A DNA stretch of 13,873 nt. Origin: an uncultured Actinomycetes bacterium (GTDB taxonomy: Bacteria; Actinomycetota; Thermoleophilia; Solirubrobacterales; Solirubrobacteraceae). Under the pieces are notes generated by a model, which was given only the letters and a program-made list of their open reading frames with translations, had not been told where the DNA came from and searched no databases. How positions within the stretch are numbered: position 1 is the stretch's first letter; each line of letters begins with the position of its first letter. The stretch is from NCBI GenBank assembly GCA_937888775.1, contig CALAQT010000164.1, positions 1 through 13,873 of the forward strand, in the 5' to 3' direction. This document shows, in pieces, positions 1-6,029 of this stretch. The translations under genes and the position numbers were made by a program.

Positions 1-2
1 GC

Positions 3-146
3 GACGAGCTGCACGTCTCGTTCAACTCGATGCAGAACGGCTCACAAGAGCACGCGGGACAGAAGCTGCTGCAGACGCCGCGGCGGTGGACGGAGCTCTT
101 CTTCGAGTACTCCGCGCTCCTCGTGCTGCGCGCCCTGGCCACGTAA
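3..146 (+). CDS. C-terminal end of an unrecognised protein (partial)
   Basis: The first in-frame stop (TAA at 144-146) closes a reading frame that is open from the left edge of the window, giving the last 47 residues of a protein. The peptide begins DELHVSFNSMQNG and ends SALLVLRALAT. It has a mixed, protein-like composition with an aromatic patch (WTELFFEY), and the codons are G/C-ending, as in the neighbouring genes. I do not recognise the family and assign no function. The N-terminal part and start lie outside the window. The alternative that this is a chance open frame is possible but less likely, because no other frame in this stretch looks coding. Confidence 0.5.
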   Translation, partial: DELHVSFNSMQNGSQEHAGQKLLQTPRRWTELFFEYSALLVLRALAT

Positions 147-724
147 ATCGCCCTCACTCCTCGTTCCCCGGGCAGAGTCCCGTCCAACCCGTCCGGCATT
201 CGGTGTCAGCCGGCGCCCGCAGTCGCGAGTGAGACGCGTCCACTACCGCCGCCACATCACGTGCGCGAGCGAAAGCGACTCGCGCGACCGAACGGACACC
301 AGGTCCCCGGCCACATCTGGGAAGGGCCGCAGAAGACCGCGACCACTCCTGCTCCGATCGAGAGGGAAGCGGCCGAAGCGGGCTGGCCGACTCCGCAGTC
401 CGCTCAGGCGGCTCGGTTGACTGCTGGAAAGCACCAAAACGAGGCACCCGCTTCGGGCGGAGCGGATGGCCGCATTCAGCGGGAAGCAGAAGCCCGGCAA
501 CCTCTATTCCGGGCGCCTCGTTTTCGTCCTTGGCGGGAGCGCGCTCGGGGATCGCGCGGACTCTCGCTCGGCAAGAAACTCGGAGCTGACGCTGACTAGC
601 CAGGTTGGACACGCGCTTGATGATTTCGAGCAAGCACTGGATCGTTCAGAGCGCCGCTCCTCGCGGAAGGGCACTCTTGCGGCAACGATCTCCAATACGC
701 TCAGATGTCGTCGGCAAGACCTTT
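147..724. other. Long gene-poor stretch with inverted repeat
   Basis: This stretch of 578 bases lies between the partial first gene and the 3' end of the TetR gene. Several open frames cross it on both strands, but their translations are Arg/Ser/Pro-rich, show no recognisable motif, and overlap each other, as expected of random frames in GC-rich DNA. The only structure I can support is the imperfect inverted repeat at 429-531, listed separately. No tRNA or clear rho-independent terminator was seen. Confidence 0.5.
429..531. repeat. Long imperfect inverted repeat (22-bp arms)
   Basis: Arm 429-450 (core AAAACGAGGC followed by a base and CCCG) is the reverse complement of arm 510-531 at 19 of 22 positions; mismatches are at 446/514, 435/525 and 432/528. 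The 59-nt centre separates the arms. A second, shorter pairing (GCCCGG at 492-497 with CCGGGC at 509-514) competes with the right arm. It could be a small palindromic interspersed repeat (MITE or REP-like), a cruciform, or a structured transcript. No target-site duplication is evident. Confidence 0.5.
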
Positions 725-1342
725 CTAGCGAGCGTCGGTGGCGGCGAGGCCTGCCAGCAGTGTTGTGGCGGTGGTTTGGAATCGCCTGACGTCGCCGTAG
801 GGTCGGGCGACGAGCATCGCGCCTTCCAGGCCGCTGATGATCATCCGGGCAGTGTCTCTGGCGGACCCATCGAACTTCAGGGTGTCGTCGGTGCGACCCT
901 GCTCGAGCACGCGCTCTAGCCATATCTCGTTGTCGTCGAAGAAAGCTACGACGGCTTTTCTGATCTGTTCGGGGAGTGTCTGGTACTCGGCCGCAAGCAT
1001 GCCGCAAAGGCACATGCGCTGACCCCGGAGCGCATCGGCGTAGAGGCCTGCGTAAGCGGCAAGCTTCGCCGGAGCGGGCGTGGCTTTGCTGTCGATCTCC
1101 TCGAGCGCGAGCGCGAACCGCTGCGCGTAGCGGGCGATCAGCGCTTGCCCCAGCTCTGCTTTGCCGGAGAAGTGATAGTGCAGGCTGGCCTTGGTGATCC
1201 CCAGTTCGGCGGCGATGTGGGCGTAGCTGAACGCGTTGTACCCCCGCATCTGCACGAGCCGCTCGGCTATGTCGAGGATGCGCTGCGCCGTATCCCCGTT
1301 CGCCGGGGGCGCCTTCGATCTCGCGGTCGTCGTGGTACCCAC
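725..1342 (-). CDS. TetR/AcrR-family transcriptional repressor
   Basis: This 205-residue protein starts at a GTG (1340-1342) and is of usual length for TetR regulators. Residues about 18-65 form the N-terminal DNA-binding domain: RILDIAERLVQMRGY, then the helix-turn-helix AAELGITKASLHYHF, which matches the canonical TetR signature. The C-terminal ligand-binding region contains MCLCGMLAAEYQTLP, a segment I associate with a TetR subgroup that has an LCG(M/L)LAAE motif. It is divergent from the cupin/nitrilase operon, with a perfect palindrome in the shared intergenic region. Autoregulation and repression of that operon, relieved by a small ligand, are inferred from this layout. The ligand is unknown. 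The Shine-Dalgarno sequence is weak. Confidence 0.93.
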   Translation of the reverse strand: MGTTTTARSKAPPANGDTAQRILDIAERLVQMRGYNAFSYAHIAAELGITKASLHYHFSGKAELGQALIARYAQRFALALEEIDSKATPAPAKLAAYAGLYADALRGQRMCLCGMLAAEYQTLPEQIRKAVVAFFDDNEIWLERVLEQGRTDDTLKFDGSARDTARMIISGLEGAMLVARPYGDVRRFQTTATTLLAGLAATDAR

Positions 1343-1366
1343 CGTGCGATTGTCGCAGATTTGGCC

Positions 1367-1396
1367 TTGACTACTTACCTACTAGTAGGTAAGAAT
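1367..1396 (+). promoter_or_regulatory. Candidate promoter of the cupin/nitrilase operon
   Basis: A -35-like TTGACT lies at 1367-1372. A -10-like AAGAAT lies at 1391-1396 (18-bp spacer), or TAAGAA at 1390-1395 (17-bp spacer). The TetR palindrome fills the spacer and touches the -10, so a bound repressor would block RNA polymerase. The inferred transcript would have a leader of about 25-30 nt before the cupin ATG. Confidence 0.45.
1374..1393. promoter_or_regulatory. TetR-type operator, perfect 20-bp palindrome
   Basis: CTTACCTACTAGTAGGTAAG is its own exact reverse complement. It sits 31 bp from the TetR start and 36 bp from the chosen cupin start, in the divergent intergenic region. Length, symmetry and position are those of a TetR dimer operator. 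Control of both genes is inferred. Confidence 0.8.
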
Positions 1397-1429
1397 CGCA
1401 TAACATCCTCGATGCGGGAAGGGACCCTG

Positions 1430-1789
1430 ATGCAGAAGACCGCACACAAGAGCTTCGAGCAGCCTGAAGAGACGCGGGAGTTTCCCAACGGTGAGGCGCA
1501 GATTGTCTCGATCGGCGGCGCGCAGGTCGGCCGGATGATCTTCCAACCTGGGTGGCGCTGGTCGAACGACGTCAAGCCGATCGCCGGGACCGATAGCTGC
1601 GAGGCGCCGCACTTCCAGTACCACGTGTCGGGCCGGCTGGCGATTCGGATGGATGACGGCACGGAGATGGTCGCGGGACCCGGCGATGTCACCTCGCTGC
1701 CCAGCGGACACGACGCGTGGGTCGTGGGCGACGAGCCCGCAGTTGTCGTCGACTGGTACGGGGCGAGCAACTACGCCAAGGCGAACTGA
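1430..1789 (+). CDS. Small cupin-domain protein
   Basis: This 119-residue protein is a single-domain cupin beta-barrel. I chose the ATG at 1430 because a purine-rich GGGAAGGGA (1416-1424) lies six bases upstream; an in-frame ATG at 1412 would add six residues. Cupin motif 1 is represented by PHFQYHVSG (H61, H65) followed by the acidic loop MDDG, and motif 2 by GPGDVTSLPSGHDAW (H94). The three histidines could hold a metal ion. It is the first gene of the TetR-flanked operon, 32 bp ahead of a second cupin. Possible roles are a small dioxygenase, an isomerase or a ligand-binding accessory; the sequence does not decide between them. Confidence 0.88.
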   Translation: MQKTAHKSFEQPEETREFPNGEAQIVSIGGAQVGRMIFQPGWRWSNDVKPIAGTDSCEAPHFQYHVSGRLAIRMDDGTEMVAGPGDVTSLPSGHDAWVVGDEPAVVVDWYGASNYAKAN

Positions 1790-1821
1790 AGCCGAGTCGG
1801 GGTTGGGACAAGGAGGGAGCG

Positions 1822-2187
1822 ATGAAGCGGGGAGACGGTTACACGATCGCGCAGCGCGACGAGCTCGAGCGGACGGGCAACTGGCGCCTCGTGCGCCGTT
1901 CGCTGGGCTGCCAGGCGTTCGGCGCCAACCTGGTTGAGATCCCGCCGGGCGAGTCGGTCCCGGAGCACGATGAGACAGAGCGCGACCAAGAAGAGCTGTT
2001 CTACGTGATCTCCGGCTCGCCTACGCTGGTGATCGACGGACATGAGCACCGGGCCCCGGCGGGAACGTTCGCGCGCCTCGACCCTGCGCACCTTCGCACC
2101 GTGCGCAACGACGGCTCGCAGTCCTGCTCGGTGCTGATCGTCTCGGCGCCCACAACCAGCGGGTTCAAACCAATGGAGTGGGCATGA
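1822..2187 (+). CDS. Second cupin-domain protein
   Basis: This 121-residue cupin has a strong Shine-Dalgarno AGGAGGG at 1811-1817, five bases from the ATG. Motif 1 reads IPPGESVPEHDE...EELFYVISG (H49, E57/E58) and motif 2 APAGTFARLDPAHLRTVRN (H90), so the metal-site residues appear retained. It differs from the upstream cupin in sequence, so this is not a recent tandem duplication. Its stop codon overlaps the ATG of the next small ORF in an ATGA (2184-2187), implying translational coupling within the operon. Function is unknown beyond the fold; a sensor/carrier role or a small-molecule dioxygenase role are both possible. Confidence 0.9.
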   Translation: MKRGDGYTIAQRDELERTGNWRLVRRSLGCQAFGANLVEIPPGESVPEHDETERDQEELFYVISGSPTLVIDGHEHRAPAGTFARLDPAHLRTVRNDGSQSCSVLIVSAPTTSGFKPMEWA

Positions 2188-2294
2188 CCACCAAAGCCGG
2201 CGAGAGCGTTAGCCCCCTCCGCAGCCTGATCGACCGCCACCACCCAGCCCGGCAATTGGACGCGTCGGAATGGACTTTAGGCCTGTGGCTCTGA
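2184..2294 (+). CDS. Candidate 36-residue coupled small ORF (or gene remnant)
   Basis: An ATG overlapping the second cupin's stop (ATGA) opens a frame of 36 codons, MTTKAGESVSPLRSLIDR onwards, ending at TGA 2292-2294. It runs 25 bases into the nitrilase frame. The start context is typical of an operon gene and the peptide looks protein-like, but it is too short for a known domain. It could be a real small protein, a translational coupler that brings ribosomes to the nitrilase start, or the 5' stub of a gene deleted between the cupin and the nitrilase. I recognise no homologue. Confidence 0.35.
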   Translation: MTTKAGESVSPLRSLIDRHHPARQLDASEWTLGLWL

Positions 2295-3223
2295 CGGTGC
2301 CGGTGTTCCCAACCGTACGTGTTGCAGCGATCCAGGCGACGCCGGTGATTCTCGACGCCGAGCGATGCGCGCAGAAGGCCGAGCGGCTGCTGCACGCGGC
2401 GGCAGATCGCGGCGCACAGCTCGCCGTGCTGCCCGAATGCTTCATCCCGCTGTACCCATCCAACGCGTGGGCACGGGGGGCGGCCGGTTTCGGGGGCTGG
2501 GATGAGCTGTGGGAGCGCTTATGGGCGAACTCGGTCGATGTACCGGGGCCGCTCCTGGATCGGCTGGTCGGCGTGTGCCGCGAGCGCGAGCTGTTCTGCG
2601 TTCTCGGTGTCAACGAGCGGGAGTCCGAGCGACCCGGAACGCTCTACAACACGGTCCTCTACCTGGGACCGTCGGGCTTGCTCGCTCGCCACCGCAAGCT
2701 GATGCCGACCCAACACGAGCGGCTCTTTCACGGGATCGGCGCCGGTGACGATCTGGCGGTCATCGATGCCGCTGGCGCGCGGGTCGGTGGGCTGATCTGC
2801 TGGGAGAACCGGATGCCGCTCGCCCGCTACGCGGTGTATCGCGGCGGGCCGCAGATCTGGGTCGCGCCGACCGCCGACGACAGCGACGGGTGGCTGGCGT
2901 CGATGCGTCACATCGCGATCGAGTCAGGGGCCTTCGTCGTGTCGGTCCCGCAATTCATCCCGTCCACCGCTTTCCCCGACGACTTCCCGGTGGCACTTCC
3001 CCCCGACAACGAAGTGTTCGGCCGCGGGGGCGCGGCGTTGATCGAGCCAGCATCTGGCGAGGTGATCGGCGGACCTCTATATGACGAGGAGGGAATCGTC
3101 GTCGCCGACTGCGACTTGCGCCGCGGCCTCCACGCAAAACGGTGGTTTGACTCGGTCGGGCACTACAGCCGCGAGGATGTCCTCGCGCACGAGATGGCCG
3201 ACCTGCGGAGGCCCACGGAATGA
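2270..3223 (+). CDS. Nitrilase-superfamily carbon-nitrogen hydrolase (nitrilase branch)
   Basis: This 317-residue protein carries the complete nitrilase catalytic set: Glu56 in VLPECFIP, Lys143 in RHRKLMPT, and Cys177 in LICWENRMPL. A further glutamate lies at E150 (HERLFHG). The CWEN-MPL context is the signature of true nitrilases and cyanide hydratases rather than amidases or carbamoylases, so the likely reaction is hydrolysis of an organic nitrile to carboxylate and ammonia. The length is usual. The conserved fold begins at about residue 16 (VRVAAIQATPV), so a GTG at 2285 is an alternative start. It is the central enzyme of the TetR-flanked operon and overlaps the PPOX gene by 4 bp (ATGA). 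The substrate cannot be read from the sequence. Confidence 0.92.
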   Translation: MDFRPVALTVPVFPTVRVAAIQATPVILDAERCAQKAERLLHAAADRGAQLAVLPECFIPLYPSNAWARGAAGFGGWDELWERLWANSVDVPGPLLDRLVGVCRERELFCVLGVNERESERPGTLYNTVLYLGPSGLLARHRKLMPTQHERLFHGIGAGDDLAVIDAAGARVGGLICWENRMPLARYAVYRGGPQIWVAPTADDSDGWLASMRHIAIESGAFVVSVPQFIPSTAFPDDFPVALPPDNEVFGRGGAALIEPASGEVIGGPLYDEEGIVVADCDLRRGLHAKRWFDSVGHYSREDVLAHEMADLRRPTE

Positions 3224-3825
3224 GCTCTCCCTACCACGATGGCTCCCGCAGCCTGCAGGACCGCTTCGACACGCGCCGGCTCGCCGACCGCCTGGACGAG
3301 AAGTTCCTCTCACGCCCCATAATCGACGCCGAGGACAGCGCCTTCATCGAACGGATGGACATGTTCTTCCTCGCCACGGCCGACGCCGAGGGACGCCCCC
3401 AATGCTCCTACAAGGGCGGCGATCCCGGCTTCGTCCGCGTGCTCGACGAACGCACAGTCGCATTCCCAAACTACGACGGCAACGGGATGTACTTCTCGAT
3501 GGGCAACCTGCTCGAGAACCCCCACGTGGGAATGCTGTTCATTGACTTCGTCTCCGAGCGGCCGTCACGACTACGACTCAACGGCATCGCGAGCATCGAC
3601 GAACGCGACCCACTGATCGACCAATACCCCGGCGCGCAGTTCATCGTCCGGGTGCGCGCGACTCAGGTGTTCCCGAACTGCCCGCGATACATCCACCGGA
3701 TGGCGCCCGTCGAACGATCGCGATTCGTGCCACGCGCCGACCGAGAAACACCCGTCCCGGACTGGAAACGGTCCGACTGGGCACGCGACGTGCTGCCAAA
3801 CGGCGACCCGACCCGGAGGCATTAG
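3220..3825 (+). CDS. Pyridoxamine 5'-phosphate oxidase-family flavoprotein
   Basis: This 201-residue protein has the FMN-binding split-barrel pattern of the PPOX family. A short N-terminal helix region (LQDRFDTRRLADRL, residues 12-25) precedes MDMFFLATADAEGRPQ (46-61), SYKGGDPGFVRV (63-74), then GNLLENPHVGMLFIDF and the barrel strand RLRLNGIASI. Relatives bind FMN or F420 and reduce or oxidise small molecules, or are described as general-stress flavoproteins. The start overlaps the nitrilase stop as ATGA, so it is the coupled last gene of the operon. It may act on the product or precursor of the nitrilase reaction, but this is inferred from position only. True PNPO function is unlikely because the gene sits in a catabolic-type operon. 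Confidence 0.88.
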   Translation: MSSPYHDGSRSLQDRFDTRRLADRLDEKFLSRPIIDAEDSAFIERMDMFFLATADAEGRPQCSYKGGDPGFVRVLDERTVAFPNYDGNGMYFSMGNLLENPHVGMLFIDFVSERPSRLRLNGIASIDERDPLIDQYPGAQFIVRVRATQVFPNCPRYIHRMAPVERSRFVPRADRETPVPDWKRSDWARDVLPNGDPTRRH

Positions 3826-4162
3826 GGTTCGCTCTCTTTGAGCACTTCGGCGTCGGCAAGCGCCTCTCGGCGCTGCCCCAAGACACGTGCCGCCGCGTCG
3901 GCTGCGAGAGCCGGCGCTAGCTCAAGGTCGGCGAGCACCGACCCGACCCGCTTCGCAGTCTCAGTTGCGCGTTCGTCGCAGAGCAGCAGCCGGACCAGCG
4001 CCAACAGTCACTGCTGCCTGGGACGACACCAGACCTTCGATCTAATGGGCGGCCCGCTTCCGCTATGAGCGCAAAGCTGCCACGATCCGTGGACCCGCCG
4101 CCCGACTGCCTTTGGTGCCGCGCGATCATCTCGTCGGCTTCGTCCACGCGGCCGCTTTGGGG
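3826..4162. other. Gene-poor stretch between PPOX gene and vapC-like gene
   Basis: These 337 bases hold no gene I can identify. On the minus strand a 60-residue frame (3822-4004, TTG start) reads ALVRLLLCDERATETAKR and ends REALADAEVLKESEP. Its composition is protein-like and its codons mostly G/C-ending. A second frame upstream (to about 4147, MDEADEMIARHQ) would need a frameshift to join it. It may be a decayed gene, but no family is recognisable. No terminator with a U-tract follows the operon. Confidence 0.35.
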
Positions 4163-4555
4163 TCAGCTGGGCACGTCGAGAGGTATGCCGTGGTGGCCGC
4201 ACCCGCGCTTGAGCTGCTCGTCATGCGTAAGAACGGATGCGATCGTCGCGGTGCGATGAAGCTCGATCACGGCGTCGAGATGGATTGCGTCCAGGGTCCG
4301 CACGTCAACCGGCTCGAGTCGTGAGGTGCGTTCAATCGTCGCGTCGGTTATCGGTGTGAATCGAACGGACGCGAGGATCTGGTCGGCGGCGGCTTCGAGA
4401 TCTTCTCGTCGCGCGAGGCGGCGGAGCTCGATGATGAGGATCGCGCTTGACCACCACGCGTCGTACCGTCCGAGGACGTCGCGGATCTGCGTGGCGTCGG
4501 GTTCGACGAGAAGCACCCGCCCGAGCGAGGAGGTGTCGAGGTACAGCCCGGCCAT
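4163..4555 (-). CDS. vapC: PIN-domain ribonuclease toxin, VapC family
   Basis: This 130-residue PIN domain has the usual VapC length. The acidic active-site residues are present: D7 in LYLDTSS, E43 in IIELRRLAR, D89 in the characteristic RTLDAIHLDAV, and D112 in LTHDEQL. These coordinate Mg2+/Mn2+ in VapC endoribonucleases, which cleave tRNA, rRNA or mRNA and stop growth when freed from antitoxin. Its ATG overlaps the stop of the upstream small gene as ATGA (4553-4557 on the minus strand), the normal VapB-VapC arrangement. Nothing suggests inactivation. The RNA target cannot be predicted. Confidence 0.93.
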   Translation of the reverse strand: MAGLYLDTSSLGRVLLVEPDATQIRDVLGRYDAWWSSAILIIELRRLARREDLEAAADQILASVRFTPITDATIERTSRLEPVDVRTLDAIHLDAVIELHRTATIASVLTHDEQLKRGCGHHGIPLDVPS

Positions 4556-4782
4556 CAGTACGGGCGCAGCCGGTCGGCCTCGAGCAGCCGATCGGTCGAC
4601 CCGGCGGGGTGAGGCGCGGCGGTCGCGAGATGCTGGTCGATCACGGCCAGCAGCCCGTTGGGCTCAACCGCGTCGTTGCTGGTGCGGCGCAGGAGGATCT
4701 CGTCGCTATTGAGATCGTCCCGGTCGACCTCGACGCCGAGCTCTTCGCCGTTGGCCAATCTCAGTGTTGCGCGTTCTCGCAT
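4555..4782 (-). CDS. vapB: VapB-type antitoxin
   Basis: This 75-residue acidic protein, starting MRERATLRLANGEELGVEV, lies immediately upstream of and overlaps the PIN-domain toxin. That position defines it as the antitoxin. The N-terminal beta-rich segment may dimerise and bind DNA. The C-terminal tail (DRLLEADRLRPY) is the part expected to wrap into the toxin groove; many VapB tails end in a similar ADRLRPY-like motif. The start has a weak Shine-Dalgarno (GGGAC). A longer in-frame extension upstream exists but would run through the shared regulatory region, so I prefer this ATG. The fold class is not certain. Confidence 0.8.
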   Translation of the reverse strand: MRERATLRLANGEELGVEVDRDDLNSDEILLRRTSNDAVEPNGLLAVIDQHLATAAPHPAGSTDRLLEADRLRPY

Positions 4783-4792
4783 GAGCAAAGTG

Positions 4793-4834
4793 TCCCACGT
4801 TCGGTCAATGTCAACCGGCCGTCTGACCGTGGGA
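4793..4834. promoter_or_regulatory. Candidate operator/promoter between vapB and the recombinase gene
   Basis: TCCCACG (4793-4799) and CGTGGGA (4828-4834) form an inverted repeat, with inner matching bases GTCA (4804-4807) and TGAC (4824-4827). A TTGACA -35-like hexamer lies between them on the minus strand (4814-4809). The repeat starts 11 bp upstream of the vapB ATG, where VapBC autorepressor sites usually lie. Binding is inferred. Confidence 0.35.
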
Positions 4835-4909
4835 GTGTTGGCCTCCATGCAAGCGTCCGGGCCGCTGGCGCCGTCGCGGCCAGGGACAGACCAATGTTGG
4901 AGGGACGAT

Positions 4910-5611
4910 ATGTCCGAGTCACGGCTGTTGGACACCACAGGCCGCAAGCGATCGCCTGCCGCGACGCCCGGCCATCGTGCGGGGTGCTCGCCGGCTAACA
5001 AGGGGATGCGATACCCGGCAGACCCGCCGAGGATTGAGGAGATCGTCGCGGTGATGCGCCAAGCCGGGAGCGACACGCACGCCGACCGGGTCCGCGGTCT
5101 GATCGCGATCCTGTGGCGAGCGGGGCTGCGGATCAGCGAAGCGCTCGCGCTGACCGAGTCCGATCTCGATCCCAAGAACGGGTCCGTGCTCATCCGTGCT
5201 GGAAAAGGAGGCAAGCGCCGGATGGTCGGAATGGACGACTGGGCATGGGAGCACGTCAACACATGGACCAGTCGACGCGTCCAGCTGCGCGTCGGGCCGC
5301 TGTTCTGCATTCTCGACGGCCCGACCCGCGGGGGCGCGTGGTCAGCGACGGGCGCCCGAGCCGAGCTGCGGCAACTCGCCGCCCAAGCCGGCGTTCGCCG
5401 ACGGTTCGCGCCACATCAGCTCAGGCACGCCCACGCCGTTGAGATGGCCCACGAAGGGATCCCGCTGCCAGTAATCCAGCGGCAACTCGGACATGCCCAT
5501 CTCGGGATCACCTCGATCTACCTCCAAGGCATAGACACCAGCGAAATCATCAACACCGTTCACGACCGACGCCCACCAGTCATCCCAGCTAGCGCCGGCC
5601 TGAACCTCTAA
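4910..5611 (+). CDS. Short tyrosine recombinase/integrase (catalytic domain only)
   Basis: This 233-residue protein starts at ATG 4910 behind GGAGGGA (4899-4905). The catalytic domain is complete: R74 in AGLRISEALAL, K99 in RAGKGGKRR, H169 and R172 in APHQLRHAHAVEM, H195 in QLGHAHLGI, and the nucleophile Y204 in TSIYLQ. The chemistry is DNA strand exchange through a 3'-phosphotyrosine. XerC/D and phage integrases are about 300-400 residues; here the first 35 residues are basic and low-complexity, and the SAM-like core-binding domain seems missing or very short. It is divergent from vapBC, so the two may share a mobile module. No attachment site can be assigned to it with confidence. Confidence 0.87.
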   Translation: MSESRLLDTTGRKRSPAATPGHRAGCSPANKGMRYPADPPRIEEIVAVMRQAGSDTHADRVRGLIAILWRAGLRISEALALTESDLDPKNGSVLIRAGKGGKRRMVGMDDWAWEHVNTWTSRRVQLRVGPLFCILDGPTRGGAWSATGARAELRQLAAQAGVRRRFAPHQLRHAHAVEMAHEGIPLPVIQRQLGHAHLGITSIYLQGIDTSEIINTVHDRRPPVIPASAGLNL

Positions 5612-6029
5612 CCGGCGACCGGCGCTGCCCCGGCGTCGGCGCATGCCGGGCCCGCGCCCTGTTACCCACACCGGCTTGAGCTGCCAGGCACCACACCAGC
5701 GCAGGCCGCCCGGATCACGACCAGCGCTTCCGCAATATCGCTGCGCACCAGGAGCGACGGTGTCGTCTTTTCGGCGACCGTGGTTGCTCTGCGCTGGAAG
5801 CAGTAGCGAGGCGCCCGTCGGATTGGTCGGCTCGCGTGCCCGCAGAAGAAGGACGCGCGTGTCGCGGACTCGCTCGAACCCGGCTCGTTTCATGGGCTCC
5901 AGCTGACGGGCACCGCGCGCGCCCGCGGCTCCTGGGGAGTTACCCCCTGTCGCCACCGGTATTTTGCGCGGATGTCGCGCGCCTGATCGCGCTGGATGAT
6001 CATCGGGTCCGTTTGAGTTGAGGATCGCG
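5612..6029. other. Gene-poor stretch upstream of the E1 gene pair
   Basis: These 418 bases separate the recombinase from the dehydrogenase genes. Open frames on both strands here have no recognisable motifs and biased composition, so I call none. The right end should carry the promoter of the E1 pair; an AT-rich GGTATTTT (about 5958-5965) and a 10-bp palindrome GATGATCATC (5995-6004) are the only candidate signals. No tRNA was found. Confidence 0.45.

Noticed and set aside
154..633. 159-residue minus-strand open frame in the first gene-poor stretch
   Set aside because: It is Arg/Ala/Pro-rich with no motif, overlaps other equally long frames, and crosses the inverted repeat, so it is most likely chance in GC-rich DNA.
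1145..1429. Longer version of the first cupin running back into the TetR gene
   Set aside because: It would overlap the TetR coding sequence and the operator. The ribosome site at 1416-1424 and the cupin fold support the start at 1430.
2184..2294. The 36-codon ORF as an N-terminal extension of the nitrilase
   Set aside because: It is in a different frame and ends by TGA; the nitrilase fold is complete without it.
3990..4004. ALVRLLLCDE resembles the first strand of a PIN domain, which suggested a second VapC remnant
   Set aside because: No preceding Asp-x-Ser/Thr and none of the later acidic motifs are found in this frame.
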